A stretch of DNA of 64,000 nt from an uncultured Erythrobacter sp. (GTDB lineage Bacteria > Pseudomonadota > Alphaproteobacteria > Sphingomonadales > Sphingomonadaceae), in NCBI GenBank assembly GCA_947494705.1, contig CANLVN010000001.1:558001-622000 (forward strand), in the 5' to 3' direction. The notes beneath the pieces are model-generated. The model made no database searches. It worked only from the letters and a program-made list of their open reading frames with translations, and was not told the origin of the DNA. Positions 17,486 to 26,128 of this stretch are shown here, in pieces (position 1 is the first letter of the stretch; every line of letters begins with the position of its first letter). The position numbers were made by a program, and so were the translations under genes.

Positions 17486-19192
17486 ATGGGAAAATCATTT
17501 TGTTTCAGCTTGTTGAACGCTTGCGCCGGAATGGCATTGATATGCACAACAGGCGCATCGGCAAAGCACCATGATAGCCCGGCGTTGCCCGAAGTCCTCA
17601 CTGATCCCGACCTCAGGGCCGAGCATCCTCTGCCCGATTTCTCCTATGCCGGATATGAATTCGGCACGGGTGAAATTCCAGTGCGCGGCTCGATCATCAA
17701 TGTCGCCGATTTTGGCGCTGTCGCAGATGACGGTCTAGACGACAGTAAGGCAATCCTCGCCGCACTCGATGAGGCGAATAGCCGATCCGGGGCTGTCAGG
17801 GTGCAATTCGGTCAGGGGCGCTACATCCTCAGCGAAATTCTCTGGCTCGAACGCAGCGACATCGTGCTTGCCGGTATGGGTATGGGTGATGGCGGCACCC
17901 AATTGTATATGCCCCGCCCGCTCCAGCAGATCGATGATGGCGGCGCTCTCACCGAGATACGCCAGTATCTGAAGGAGGAGAACAAATACGAGCGGCAACC
18001 AGACCGGAACCTCGATGTCCTGTTCTCGGAGTATAGCTGGAGCGCAGGGTTTATCTGGGCTCGTTATCCTGACGGTCGGCATGCAACCTATCTCGAACGC
18101 TACGACCGCGAGATCGAAACCGTAACGACCATCGAGGCAGGACAGCAGTTCGATAAGGTCCTGCGTGTTTCGGACCCAGGCAAACTGGCAATAGGTGACG
18201 TTCTCCAGATCCATTGGCACAATCGCGAAGGCGAGGATGGTCCTCTCATCGCTTCGCTATATGGCGACACGGAAGAGCGGATCGGCAGTCGGCACTGGGA
18301 ACTGCCCGAGCGCCCTCTGGTTCGCCAGGCCACACGCATCGAGGCTATAGACGGCAATCGCGTGACGATCGCCGACCCGCTCCTGCACGACGTCAACGCG
18401 GCTCTTCCAGCCTATTTCGCCAAGTGGGACCATCTCTCCAATGTCGGTATCGAGGATTTGCATCTCATCTTCCCTGAGAATCCCTATTTCGGTCACCACA
18501 ACGAAGCCGGGTACAATGGCGTCTACTTCACCGGCGTCCACAACGGCTGGATCCGCAATATTGCTATCTCAAATTCGGATAGCGGAATTCTGACCGACGA
18601 TCTGGCTAATGTCACGATCCGTAACATCGTCACAGATGGCGACCACAAGGCCCATTACAGCGTCCATATTGGCAATGTGCACAATGTGCTCGTCGACAAT
18701 CTGACGGTGCGCAATCCGACCGAGCATTCGCTGAGCCTGAATACGCAGGCGACGAAGTCTGTCTACTCGAACTCCGTCGTCTGGACGACACCTACGCTCG
18801 ACCAGCACGCCGGTGCCAATCACCAAAACCTCTACGACAATATCACCGTCCACGTAACGCCGGACCAGGTGTCCGAGGATGGGACTCCAGCATACGACCT
18901 TTATAAGGCTGGAGGTGCCGGATATTGGCTGCCGGGTCACGGGCGGTACAACACGACCTGGAATCTCAACATCATCATTGATGGTGGTGTTGCGCCCGGC
19001 TCACCCGTCGAAATTATAGCGGGATCGGAAGGACCTGACGCCCGGATTGTCGGTATGCATGGCAACCGTCCCATACGCTTGAAGCACAAGCCTGCGCCAT
19101 ATCTCGAAATGTTGAACCGGCCTGTTGAGGCAGCTCCATCGCTCTACAGATTTCAGCTGCAGGAAAAGGCCAGGAAATTGCAGGATCAGTAA
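17486..19192 (+). CDS. Secreted right-handed beta-helix protein, possible polysaccharide lyase or hydrolase
   Basis: The 568-residue protein has a signal peptide (CFSLLNACAGMALICTTGASA) and then the pectate-lyase-like opening INVADFGAVADDGLDDSKAI, repeated short beta-rich coils (NVGIEDLHL, NGWIRNIAIS, NVTIRNIVT, NVLVDNLTV) and a conserved-looking DQHAGANHQNLYDNI late in the helix. This is the parallel beta-helix fold used by PL and GH28-like enzymes. I cannot assign a family or substrate; a DUF4955-like relation is possible. I chose the ATG at 17486 because GAGAGAG precedes it; upstream starts give a poor signal peptide. It is divergent from the TonB receptor under the same operators. Confidence 0.7.
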   Translation: MGKSFCFSLLNACAGMALICTTGASAKHHDSPALPEVLTDPDLRAEHPLPDFSYAGYEFGTGEIPVRGSIINVADFGAVADDGLDDSKAILAALDEANSRSGAVRVQFGQGRYILSEILWLERSDIVLAGMGMGDGGTQLYMPRPLQQIDDGGALTEIRQYLKEENKYERQPDRNLDVLFSEYSWSAGFIWARYPDGRHATYLERYDREIETVTTIEAGQQFDKVLRVSDPGKLAIGDVLQIHWHNREGEDGPLIASLYGDTEERIGSRHWELPERPLVRQATRIEAIDGNRVTIADPLLHDVNAALPAYFAKWDHLSNVGIEDLHLIFPENPYFGHHNEAGYNGVYFTGVHNGWIRNIAISNSDSGILTDDLANVTIRNIVTDGDHKAHYSVHIGNVHNVLVDNLTVRNPTEHSLSLNTQATKSVYSNSVVWTTPTLDQHAGANHQNLYDNITVHVTPDQVSEDGTPAYDLYKAGGAGYWLPGHGRYNTTWNLNIIIDGGVAPGSPVEIIAGSEGPDARIVGMHGNRPIRLKHKPAPYLEMLNRPVEAAPSLYRFQLQEKARKLQDQ

Positions 19193-19243
19193 GCGGGCAA
19201 GGCGTTCATACGATAGTCCTACCAGATGCTTCGCAGCGGCTTC

Positions 19244-19780
19244 CTACCCGCTGATCTGCGCGCTGTTTGCGGGGTTCAGTATTTCTATCCAGTAGCCGTC
19301 GGGGTCCTTGATGAAAGCGAGCCCCTTCATCTTACCATCATCGGGCCTCTTCACGAATTCGACGCCCATCCGCTCGAACCTGGCACAGGCAGCATCGACG
19401 TCCGGGACGGCAATGCCGATATGACCGAAACCGCGCGGTTCGGAATTGCCGTCGTGATAGGGTTCGCCCGGTTCGTTCTCCGTGCCGTGATTGTGCGTCA
19501 GTTCAAGCATGGCAGGTTGCCCGAATGCGAATTCGAGACGACCGGCCGCATCGGCAGGCAGGTTGTCCTGCGGCAGGACGTAACCCAGGAAGTAGAGCGT
19601 GAAATCCATCTCCGGAAAGGGGATTTCCTTTACCAGCGTCATGCCCAGCACGTTTTGGTAGAAAGATAGGGACCGCTCGGGATCCTTGATCCTCAACATG
19701 GTCTGGTTGAACACGAAGCCGCGCGTTTCGGCTGGAGCATTCGTGTCGCCTTCGGGTCGCGATTGCATCGTCTGCGTCAT
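19244..19780 (-). CDS. gloA: Lactoylglutathione lyase (glyoxalase I)
   Basis: This enzyme isomerises the hemithioacetal of methylglyoxal and glutathione to S-lactoylglutathione. The 178-residue single-domain protein shows the four expected metal ligands: Q26 (FNQTML), E93 ([10 protein letters not shown]), H120 (FGHIGIAV) and E166 (WIEIL). YQNVLGMTL and [15 protein letters not shown] are strong family motifs. AGGA precedes the ATG. It lies between the two catabolic blocks. Detoxification of methylglyoxal formed during KDPG-type catabolism is plausible but inferred. Confidence 0.92.
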   Translation of the reverse strand: MTQTMQSRPEGDTNAPAETRGFVFNQTMLRIKDPERSLSFYQNVLGMTLVKEIPFPEMDFTLYFLGYVLPQDNLPADAAGRLEFAFGQPAMLELTHNHGTENEPGEPYHDGNSEPRGFGHIGIAVPDVDAACARFERMGVEFVKRPDDGKMKGLAFIKDPDGYWIEILNPANSAQISG

Positions 19781-19921
19781 GGTGTCCTGGCTCTCCCTGA
19801 GATTGTTCGGGGACCCTATTCCCGGGTCAGCCAGAGATAAAGAGCATCCCCCGCCTCGTACCAGGCAATTGCTGCAAATCTGAGGACCGAAAGCTACGAC
19901 ATTTACGCCGGAACCAAGTTA

Positions 19922-19959
19922 GAAGGGACGGGCGCCGCCTCAGCATCGCCCGTCCCTTC
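19922..19959 (-). terminator. Strong hairpin after the second TonB receptor
   Basis: A perfect 13-bp stem (GAAGGGACGGGCG / CGCCCGTCCCTTC) with a 12-nt loop starts 24 bp past the receptor stop. The T-run that follows is weak (TTCTAA), so termination could be factor-assisted. It could also block readthrough between the receptor and gloA. Confidence 0.7.
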
Positions 19960-19982
19960 AGTGTGTCGCTTCTGGGAGAGGC

Positions 19983-22979
19983 TTAGAAGCGAACACGTGT
20001 CCCGATCTTGAAGGTCTGGCCCTTCGCAGTTCCGATGAAAGGATCGTAGCTGTATTCAAGACGTGCAGGCGACGGATCGGTGTCGAAGACATTCTCTATG
20101 CCGGCCTGCAGCTCGGCCTCGACCCCGGCGAGATCCAGATCGATGGTCGCGAAGATGTCGTGGGTGGTGAAGGATTCGACCCTGCGGCCAAAGTTCGTGC
20201 CCCCGAATTCCGGCGTCGAAGTGCAGAATTGAAGTCCTTCGCAGCGATTGTCGTCCACACCGCCGATATGCGTCGTCGACCAGGTCACGCTAACCGGCCT
20301 CATCTGCAAATTGACGTATCCGCTTGCGCGCCACTCTGAAACGGTTCCCGGCGCCCGGTCATAGTTGGCAAAGCCAGCGGCATCGTAGCCTTCGCTGAAA
20401 AACAGGCCATTGAATTCGAAATCTTCGAATTCGTATTCGATAGTGTAGGTGGCATTCGCCCCGAGACTGACGACCACAGGGCCCAGGTCTCCGCGATAAT
20501 TGACGCTGAAATCGAGACCGCTTGTCGTCACGCTAGGTCCGTTTACGGCCTGCGTCTGGATGCGGCTGATGTCGTTGCCGATCGTCGTCCCCTGATCGCA
20601 GACACCGCCCGCGAAGACGACGTAGGACACGAAGGGGCTGGAACAATCGGCAAGCTGCGTGCCATCCGCACCATTCGGCGCGACGGCAGCGGCGATCGCC
20701 TGAACGGGAAGGACGGTGAATCGCCCGTCGAATTCATAGGTCCAGTAATCGACGCTCGCAGTGAAGTCGCCGAACTGCACGATCGCGCCGATGTTGTAGG
20801 TGAGCGCGGTTTCCGGTTCCAGCGCGGGGTTGCCGACGGTGTCGGTAGCCTTGAAATTGCCACCCAGAACGTCGATCCCGGCCACTGCGCTCACACCGTT
20901 GGTTCCAAGATCAGCGGGCAACGGTCCGCGGAAGGTGTCGCCGATGGAGCCGCGCAAAGCCAGAAAATCGGTAACCTGCCAGCGTGCCGAGACTTTCGGA
21001 TTGATCGTGGAGCCAACCTGGCCGCCATAATCCTCAAACCGAACGGCTCCGGTCAGTTCGAAACCGTCGAAGATTTCCATCTGGGCTTCGGCAAAGACGG
21101 CGTAGACATCCTGATCGAGACGAGCCCGCGGATATTGCCCGAGGAAAACGAAAGCGCCGACCGGGAAGTTCGTATCAAGAGGATCGTCGAGACAGGAAAA
21201 GTCTCCATCGGTTGCGCACGGATAGGCAGCTGGATCGCTGAACCGATTGATCGGGTCGGTCTGGAAATCGGTCTTGCGGAACTGACCACCGAAAGCATAG
21301 CCGAGCTCGCGACCGAAGATCATCGTTTCACCACTGAACACGGCATCGATGATGAATTGCTCCTCCACCGCATTTGTACCGTTCTTCTGACGGAAATAGT
21401 TGATCACATCCGCCGAGTTCTCGTTGCCCGGAACATAAGCAGGGTTGCTCAGGCCGAGCGCAGGATTGCCCGGAGCGCTGTTGATGAACGGGTTGAAATA
21501 GAGGCAGCCCCCCACCCCCGGTGTTCCTGCGCAGTTATCCCCACCAAGACCGTTGAGCGATTCCTGAAGTCGGTCGCCGACAATATCGAAAGAGAACGCG
21601 GTGCGTGCGCTCCGGATGTACGTGCCGAATGTCTGAAGCGACAGGTTATCGTTGATATCGATGTCGAGACCGGCCGATACTCGCCACGCATCGTTGATAG
21701 CCTGACCATTGCCGGCGCCGCGTGGATCCAGCGGGTTGCCACCGAGCGCGAAAGGCCGGAAGAGCACTATCGAAGAAAGCAATGGAGTGAACAGTCGAGG
21801 AGGCGTGCCCGGGGCAAAGGTCTGCTCGAGAAAGTCGGCATATCCGGGATTGGACGCCGGAACCGTGAAGGCGCTGGCGCTACCTGGCCCGTTCGGCCCC
21901 TGTGTCGGCGGATAGCTGGGCGAATAGCCGAGATCCTTTAGCTCGGTATGCGAATAGAGCGCTTCGGCGGTAAAGGACACGCTGTCCGAAAGGTCGGCAG
22001 TCAACTGCCCGTAGACCTGATAACGGTCCTCTTCCTCGATCAGGTTGACGAAGGGAATGTAGCTGTAGCGGCACACGGGCAAAGGCGCCCCGGACGCGCG
22101 CGGGAATTGTCCGTCGATCCCGCCCAGCGATTCACAAGCATCGAGTTGATTGCCATCAACCGCCAGACCAAGTGTGCTGACACCCACGCCCGGAATAATG
22201 CCCACCGGCGCATATAGGCCCGGATTTGAAAGGAAGGACCAGCCCGTGGGGTTCACATCGTAAGGAACCTGAGTGAAATCGCGTGCCGTAGTCGGCAATT
22301 CGGAACGGTGCTGCCAACCCGCACCGATCATCAGGTTGGCCGTGCCCAGATCGAACCCGGCAAGGGCGCTGATGCGGTAATTGTCGTCAGAGCCATCGAC
22401 GAACTCATAATCGCCAGCGACTTCGACTCCTTCGAAATTGCGGCGTGTCACGAAGTTGGCGACCCCGGCAATCGCATCCGAACCATAAGTGGATGCGGCA
22501 CCGTCCTTGAGGACTTCAATCCGGTCGAGCGCGAACAGAGGGATCAGGTTCGTATCCGCGGCGCCGTCGCCCGGCTCTGTCGCAAAACGGCGACCGTTGA
22601 ACAGGACCAGCGTTCGCTCGCGCCCCAAGCTGCGCAGGTTGATCGACCCGACGCCTTGGCTTCCACCTGCACCGTACTGGTTGGAATCGCCCAGAACCGG
22701 ACCAACCGAGGGGAGTGTCTTGATGAATTCAAGCGGGCTGTCGATGCCCCGCGCCTGAAGCTCTTCCTGACCGAAAACATCGACCGGCTGTGAACCGTCT
22801 TCCGTTTGCCCTCGAATATAGGAGCCGGTGACGATAATCGTCGTGCCCTCTTCCGCCTCAGCCTGATCCTCAATCGAAGGCAGATCTGCATCCTGCGCGG
22901 ATTGTGCCGAAACTGACGGCGCCATGACACAAGCCTGCACGCAGATCGCCGTTCCGACCAGATAACGAGCTTTCTTCAT
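19983..22979 (-). CDS. TonB-dependent outer-membrane receptor (ester locus)
   Basis: The 998-residue receptor has a signal peptide (KKARYLVGTAICVQACVMAPSVSAQ), a TonB-box-like IIVTGSYIRG, a plug with SPLEFIKTLPSVGPVLGD and INLRSLGRERTLVLFNGRRF, and a barrel ending GQTFKIGTRVRF. It belongs to a different subtype from the receptor at 14.5 kb. The ATG at 22979 follows GAGAGGAAAAG; the 59-residue upstream extension is rejected. It lies 28 bp downstream of a carboxylesterase in the same direction, suggesting uptake of the compound the esterases act on. Confidence 0.92.
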   Translation of the reverse strand: MKKARYLVGTAICVQACVMAPSVSAQSAQDADLPSIEDQAEAEEGTTIIVTGSYIRGQTEDGSQPVDVFGQEELQARGIDSPLEFIKTLPSVGPVLGDSNQYGAGGSQGVGSINLRSLGRERTLVLFNGRRFATEPGDGAADTNLIPLFALDRIEVLKDGAASTYGSDAIAGVANFVTRRNFEGVEVAGDYEFVDGSDDNYRISALAGFDLGTANLMIGAGWQHRSELPTTARDFTQVPYDVNPTGWSFLSNPGLYAPVGIIPGVGVSTLGLAVDGNQLDACESLGGIDGQFPRASGAPLPVCRYSYIPFVNLIEEEDRYQVYGQLTADLSDSVSFTAEALYSHTELKDLGYSPSYPPTQGPNGPGSASAFTVPASNPGYADFLEQTFAPGTPPRLFTPLLSSIVLFRPFALGGNPLDPRGAGNGQAINDAWRVSAGLDIDINDNLSLQTFGTYIRSARTAFSFDIVGDRLQESLNGLGGDNCAGTPGVGGCLYFNPFINSAPGNPALGLSNPAYVPGNENSADVINYFRQKNGTNAVEEQFIIDAVFSGETMIFGRELGYAFGGQFRKTDFQTDPINRFSDPAAYPCATDGDFSCLDDPLDTNFPVGAFVFLGQYPRARLDQDVYAVFAEAQMEIFDGFELTGAVRFEDYGGQVGSTINPKVSARWQVTDFLALRGSIGDTFRGPLPADLGTNGVSAVAGIDVLGGNFKATDTVGNPALEPETALTYNIGAIVQFGDFTASVDYWTYEFDGRFTVLPVQAIAAAVAPNGADGTQLADCSSPFVSYVVFAGGVCDQGTTIGNDISRIQTQAVNGPSVTTSGLDFSVNYRGDLGPVVVSLGANATYTIEYEFEDFEFNGLFFSEGYDAAGFANYDRAPGTVSEWRASGYVNLQMRPVSVTWSTTHIGGVDDNRCEGLQFCTSTPEFGGTNFGRRVESFTTHDIFATIDLDLAGVEAELQAGIENVFDTDPSPARLEYSYDPFIGTAKGQTFKIGTRVRF

Positions 22980-23007
22980 CTTTTCCTCTCCCATCTTATT
23001 TTGTTCA

Positions 23008-24414
23008 TTATTGCGATGTCTGGGGTGGCCCGTCGGCAAGCGGCTGTGCAGCCACCATGTCAAAGCCTCCTTGATCGAGGATTGCGGCCTCTTTGCCGTC
23101 CGCATATTCCTCCCAGACGAAACCATCGGCGCATTCGAAACTGCGCTGGCTGGCATCCATTTTGATAAAGGCGATCCAGCATGAGTTTATGGCCTCGGCC
23201 ATCTCATGATCGGAGTCTCCTGCCCGTTCACCGCCCCAGCTGGACTGGTCGATGGAATCGAAGGTGAACATCAATTCCGCAGAGTGAATCGGACCGGCCT
23301 TCCATTCCGCTTCGCGGAAAGACGGCGTGTAATCGAACCGATACAGAAACGCGGCTGCGCCATCATCGCCAGCGAGTTCCGCGAATGTGCGTGCAGCCGA
23401 AAAACCGCGTTCTCCCTCATTGGAGCCCACGAGAAGGGGCACGTCGATTTCGGATCCTGCCCGCAACGCGGCAATTGTTGAGACGGGCTTGAAACTATCA
23501 TCGCGGTTGAAGAAGATCCCTTCTCGCAGTTCTTCCGATGCGGCAAATGTCTGGGCGGAAACCGAGCGCAAGTCGCTTGCACTTGCTCCGGTATCCAGCC
23601 CAATCGTCTCAAGCGCGGCAACGGCGAGGTCCTGGGCCGCAGACGTGTCGCGATCGGGAAGCAACAAGCTGCCGGATTGGACTATCGCCTTGTCGAACAG
23701 GCCTTTTGCCGATGGCAGGGAAAGGAGATTGGTGACGATCCCTCCGCCCGCAGATTGCCCGGCGATGGTCACGCTTTCGGCATCGCCGCCGAACGCTCCG
23801 ATATTTCGCGCAATCCATTCAAGGACCGCAACGCTGTCCTGAAGCGCGTAATTGCCCTTGGGTTCGTCCGGCTGCTCTTCCTCAAGCGCCGGGTGCACGA
23901 AATTGGCCAGCGCACCGAGCCGGTAATTCACACTGACCGTGATGACCCCTGCACGCGCATTTGCGGTGCCGTCATAAGAGCCAAGACTGCCCGATCCGAG
24001 GAAAAACGCCCCGCCGTGAAACCATACGAGAACAGGCGCATCTTCAGCGTCGGTCGGTGCCGTGATCGTCAGGTACAGGCAATCTTCCGACTGGGCGCCG
24101 TTGACGCCGCCGAAATTGGCGACCGTCGTATCCAGATCGACAGGCTGGACGCATGGTGACTCATGCGCGGTTGCTGCTCGCACCCCTTTCCAGGACTCTA
24201 CTTTTTGTGGCGGGCGCCACCTGTTCGGCCCAAGCGGAGGAGCCGCGTAAGGAACGCCTCGAAAAACAAGTACGCCATTTTCGCGAGATCCCTGCAACTG
24301 ACCGGCGTCGACCGTAACCGTGACCGGATCAATCTGTTCAGGCATCTGCGCCGAGGCCGTGACAGCCCCGGAAAACAGCGAAGTGCCGATAATCGCAGCA
24401 ACTGCGCGATTCAT
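23008..24414 (-). CDS. Type-B carboxylesterase, secreted
   Basis: The 468-residue alpha/beta hydrolase has a Sec signal ending near VTASAQ, the family opening GVPYAAPPLGPNRW, SEDCLYL, oxyanion HGGAFFLGSGS and the nucleophile elbow GQSAGG with S221. The acidic residue is probably in VGSNEGE and the histidine in PIHSAEL. It would hydrolyse carboxylic esters in the periplasm or outside; the substrate is unknown. It is the first gene of an operon with the TonB receptor and is divergent from a TetR gene, with an operator-like inverted repeat between them. It is shorter than the 530-540 residue esterases further along. Confidence 0.88.
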   Translation of the reverse strand: MNRAVAAIIGTSLFSGAVTASAQMPEQIDPVTVTVDAGQLQGSRENGVLVFRGVPYAAPPLGPNRWRPPQKVESWKGVRAATAHESPCVQPVDLDTTVANFGGVNGAQSEDCLYLTITAPTDAEDAPVLVWFHGGAFFLGSGSLGSYDGTANARAGVITVSVNYRLGALANFVHPALEEEQPDEPKGNYALQDSVAVLEWIARNIGAFGGDAESVTIAGQSAGGGIVTNLLSLPSAKGLFDKAIVQSGSLLLPDRDTSAAQDLAVAALETIGLDTGASASDLRSVSAQTFAASEELREGIFFNRDDSFKPVSTIAALRAGSEIDVPLLVGSNEGERGFSAARTFAELAGDDGAAAFLYRFDYTPSFREAEWKAGPIHSAELMFTFDSIDQSSWGGERAGDSDHEMAEAINSCWIAFIKMDASQRSFECADGFVWEEYADGKEAAILDQGGFDMVAAQPLADGPPQTSQ

Positions 24415-24454
24415 ACCTCTCTCCCCCTTATCCCGCTGCGTTCGTAGCGCATCA

Positions 24455-24477
24455 TTTACAATCTAACAACATAGATT
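24455..24477. promoter_or_regulatory. TetR-type operator candidate, site A
   Basis: It contains AATCTA-acaaca-TAGATT, a perfect 6-bp inverted repeat, in the gap between the carboxylesterase and the divergent TetR gene. The strand TTTACAATCTAACAAC matches the complement of site C at 28913-28931 (TTGACAGTCTAACAAC) at 14 of 16 positions. Confidence 0.55.
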
Positions 24478-24561
24478 ATCGAAGATTGGGTACGAAATAG
24501 ATACTGGTCACTGGCTTGCAGGCCGCTGGACAGGCGGACGGGTTGGGAGCAAGGTCTGGTC

Positions 24562-25413
24562 ATGGAAGTCACCCGTGCACAGATATTCGAGCAAATCTGG
24601 TCTGAACCGATGGGTGCGGTTGCAGCACGCTATGGCCTGACCGGTAACGGACTGGCGAAAGTTTGCGATCGACTGGCCATACCCCGCCCCGCCCGTTCCC
24701 ATTGGACACGACACGAAAGCACCCGCGAAAATCCGCCCGAATTGCCGCCTCCGCCAATTGGGCTAAGCGAGACGTTCGCACTTGGAAAACGGCAGAGCAG
24801 ACAATCTCCAGGTTCGCGTACGAGAATGCCGCTGGAGGAACGCAAGCAACAGCTTCTCGATGCCGCAGCCGCAATCGCCTTGCGCGACGGGGTTTCATCG
24901 GTGACGACGCGCGACGTCGCCAAACATGCCGGGATAAGCGAGACACAGGTTCACAATTGCTTTGGGAGTCGCACCAATCTTCTCGTGGCACTGGCAAGGC
25001 GGGAAATCGAGACGCAGGAATCGCGGCGCCAGAAACGGATCGCCCGCGGCGCCAACGATCATATCCGCGTGATGCTATCGACAGTCAGCTATCTTCACGG
25101 CGCGGCCCGTCGTGGTCCGCTGCTCCAGATGCTTCTTCGTAATGCAGAAGTGCGCGAAGCCTTGCGGGGTGAAAGGGAGACCAGAGGCGAAGTGGCCCGC
25201 CAGCCGATCATCCAGCGGCTTACCAGTGGCGGCGGTATGGACGAATCGAGCGCACGAGCGTCGACCGTGGCATTGACCTCTGTAACCCTGAAGGCCGGCG
25301 GCATTGTCGCAAGCCGGCGTGCCCCTTTTGCGATGGTAGAGGAAATCTGCCTCAATATCGTGATGGCGGGCCACTTCGACGATGAGGCCACCTCTGCGGG
25401 AAGCCAGGGCTAG
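24562..25413 (+). CDS. TetR-family regulator with an extra N-terminal DNA-binding-like domain
   Basis: The 283-residue protein is longer than usual TetR proteins (about 200). Residues 1-65 form a separate module with QIFEQIWSEPMGAVAARYGLTG and GLAKVCDRLAIPRPARSHW, a helix-turn-helix-like pattern I have seen in other sphingomonad proteins. After a Pro-rich linker a standard TetR headpiece follows (RKQQLLDAAAAIALRDGVSSVTTRDVAKHAGIS, then HNCFGSRTNLLVALA). The ligand-binding half is unremarkable. It is divergent from the carboxylesterase-receptor operon and probably represses it. The 3' end overlaps the next gene's stop. Confidence 0.8.
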   Translation: MEVTRAQIFEQIWSEPMGAVAARYGLTGNGLAKVCDRLAIPRPARSHWTRHESTRENPPELPPPPIGLSETFALGKRQSRQSPGSRTRMPLEERKQQLLDAAAAIALRDGVSSVTTRDVAKHAGISETQVHNCFGSRTNLLVALARREIETQESRRQKRIARGANDHIRVMLSTVSYLHGAARRGPLLQMLLRNAEVREALRGERETRGEVARQPIIQRLTSGGGMDESSARASTVALTSVTLKAGGIVASRRAPFAMVEEICLNIVMAGHFDDEATSAGSQG

Positions 25414-26015
25414 ACCGGTTTCGAAGTCCCGAGAGAATCGATCGCCGCGCCGACCAGCCGCTCACAGGTCGCAATGCCGGTCGCCTCTTCGATCTGATTG
25501 TCGCGGACCATCCGAGCCAGTGCTTCCGGTATGGCTGCAAGGAGCTCGAGTGAAACAAAAGCCTCACGCGCGCCGACTTTCAATCCGGCGGTGGCCTCGC
25601 TGGCGAGCATCCTGATAATCTTGCGAAAATACGCCCGGGACTCTTCACTGAGCGGGCTATCTCCCTGCGCCTCGCGCAAGATCAGCTGCAGCAATGGCCC
25701 TGCCTCGACACAGTATGCAAAGTACGATTTTCCGCACTCTACGGCCTTGTCACGGAAACTGGCCTGAGAAGACATGATGGGGCGAAAGCGACTTTCGATT
25801 CCTTGCGCATGGCTGAGAAACAGGGTGTCCAGCATCGCATTCGGGCTGTCGAAATAGGTGTAGAGAAGGCTCCGACTTATTCCGACATCATCGGCGATGG
25901 CATTGAAAGATATCGACAGCGATCGATGGCGCAGGACCAACCGCTCCAACGCATCAAGGATCTCCTGCGCCCTTGCGACATCTTTTCCCTCAGCGTTCAT
26001 GCCGGGTGTTTGCAT
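25410..26015 (-). CDS. TetR-family transcriptional regulator
   Basis: The 201-residue protein has an N-terminal TetR headpiece with ILDALERLVLRHRSLSISFNAIADDVGISRSLLYTYFDS (residues about 19-57) and a helical effector domain. It converges on the preceding TetR gene, the two stop codons overlapping by four bases, and is divergent from the MmgE/PrpD gene. A palindrome at 26060-26072 in that gap is the likely self-regulatory site. ATG 26000 is an alternative start. Confidence 0.85.
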   Translation of the reverse strand: MQTPGMNAEGKDVARAQEILDALERLVLRHRSLSISFNAIADDVGISRSLLYTYFDSPNAMLDTLFLSHAQGIESRFRPIMSSQASFRDKAVECGKSYFAYCVEAGPLLQLILREAQGDSPLSEESRAYFRKIIRMLASEATAGLKVGAREAFVSLELLAAIPEALARMVRDNQIEEATGIATCERLVGAAIDSLGTSKPV

Positions 26016-26052
26016 TGCCCCTCGTCCGATGACAAGTCCGAGCCATTTATAA

Positions 26053-26072
26053 CTATTTGTTTGACTGTCAAA
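26053..26072. promoter_or_regulatory. TetR-type operator candidate, site B
   Basis: The sequence CTATTTGTTTGACTGTCAA matches site C (CTAGTTGTTAGACTGTCAA) at 17 of 19 positions. Its core TTTGACTGTCAAA is a perfect 13-bp palindrome. It lies between the TetR gene ending its promoter at 26015 and the MmgE/PrpD gene. Confidence 0.65.
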
Positions 26073-26128
26073 TCGGGTTCCCCAATGAATGCGGCCTCAA
26101 AGTTGGAGATGGGGAGTGAGGATTGGCG

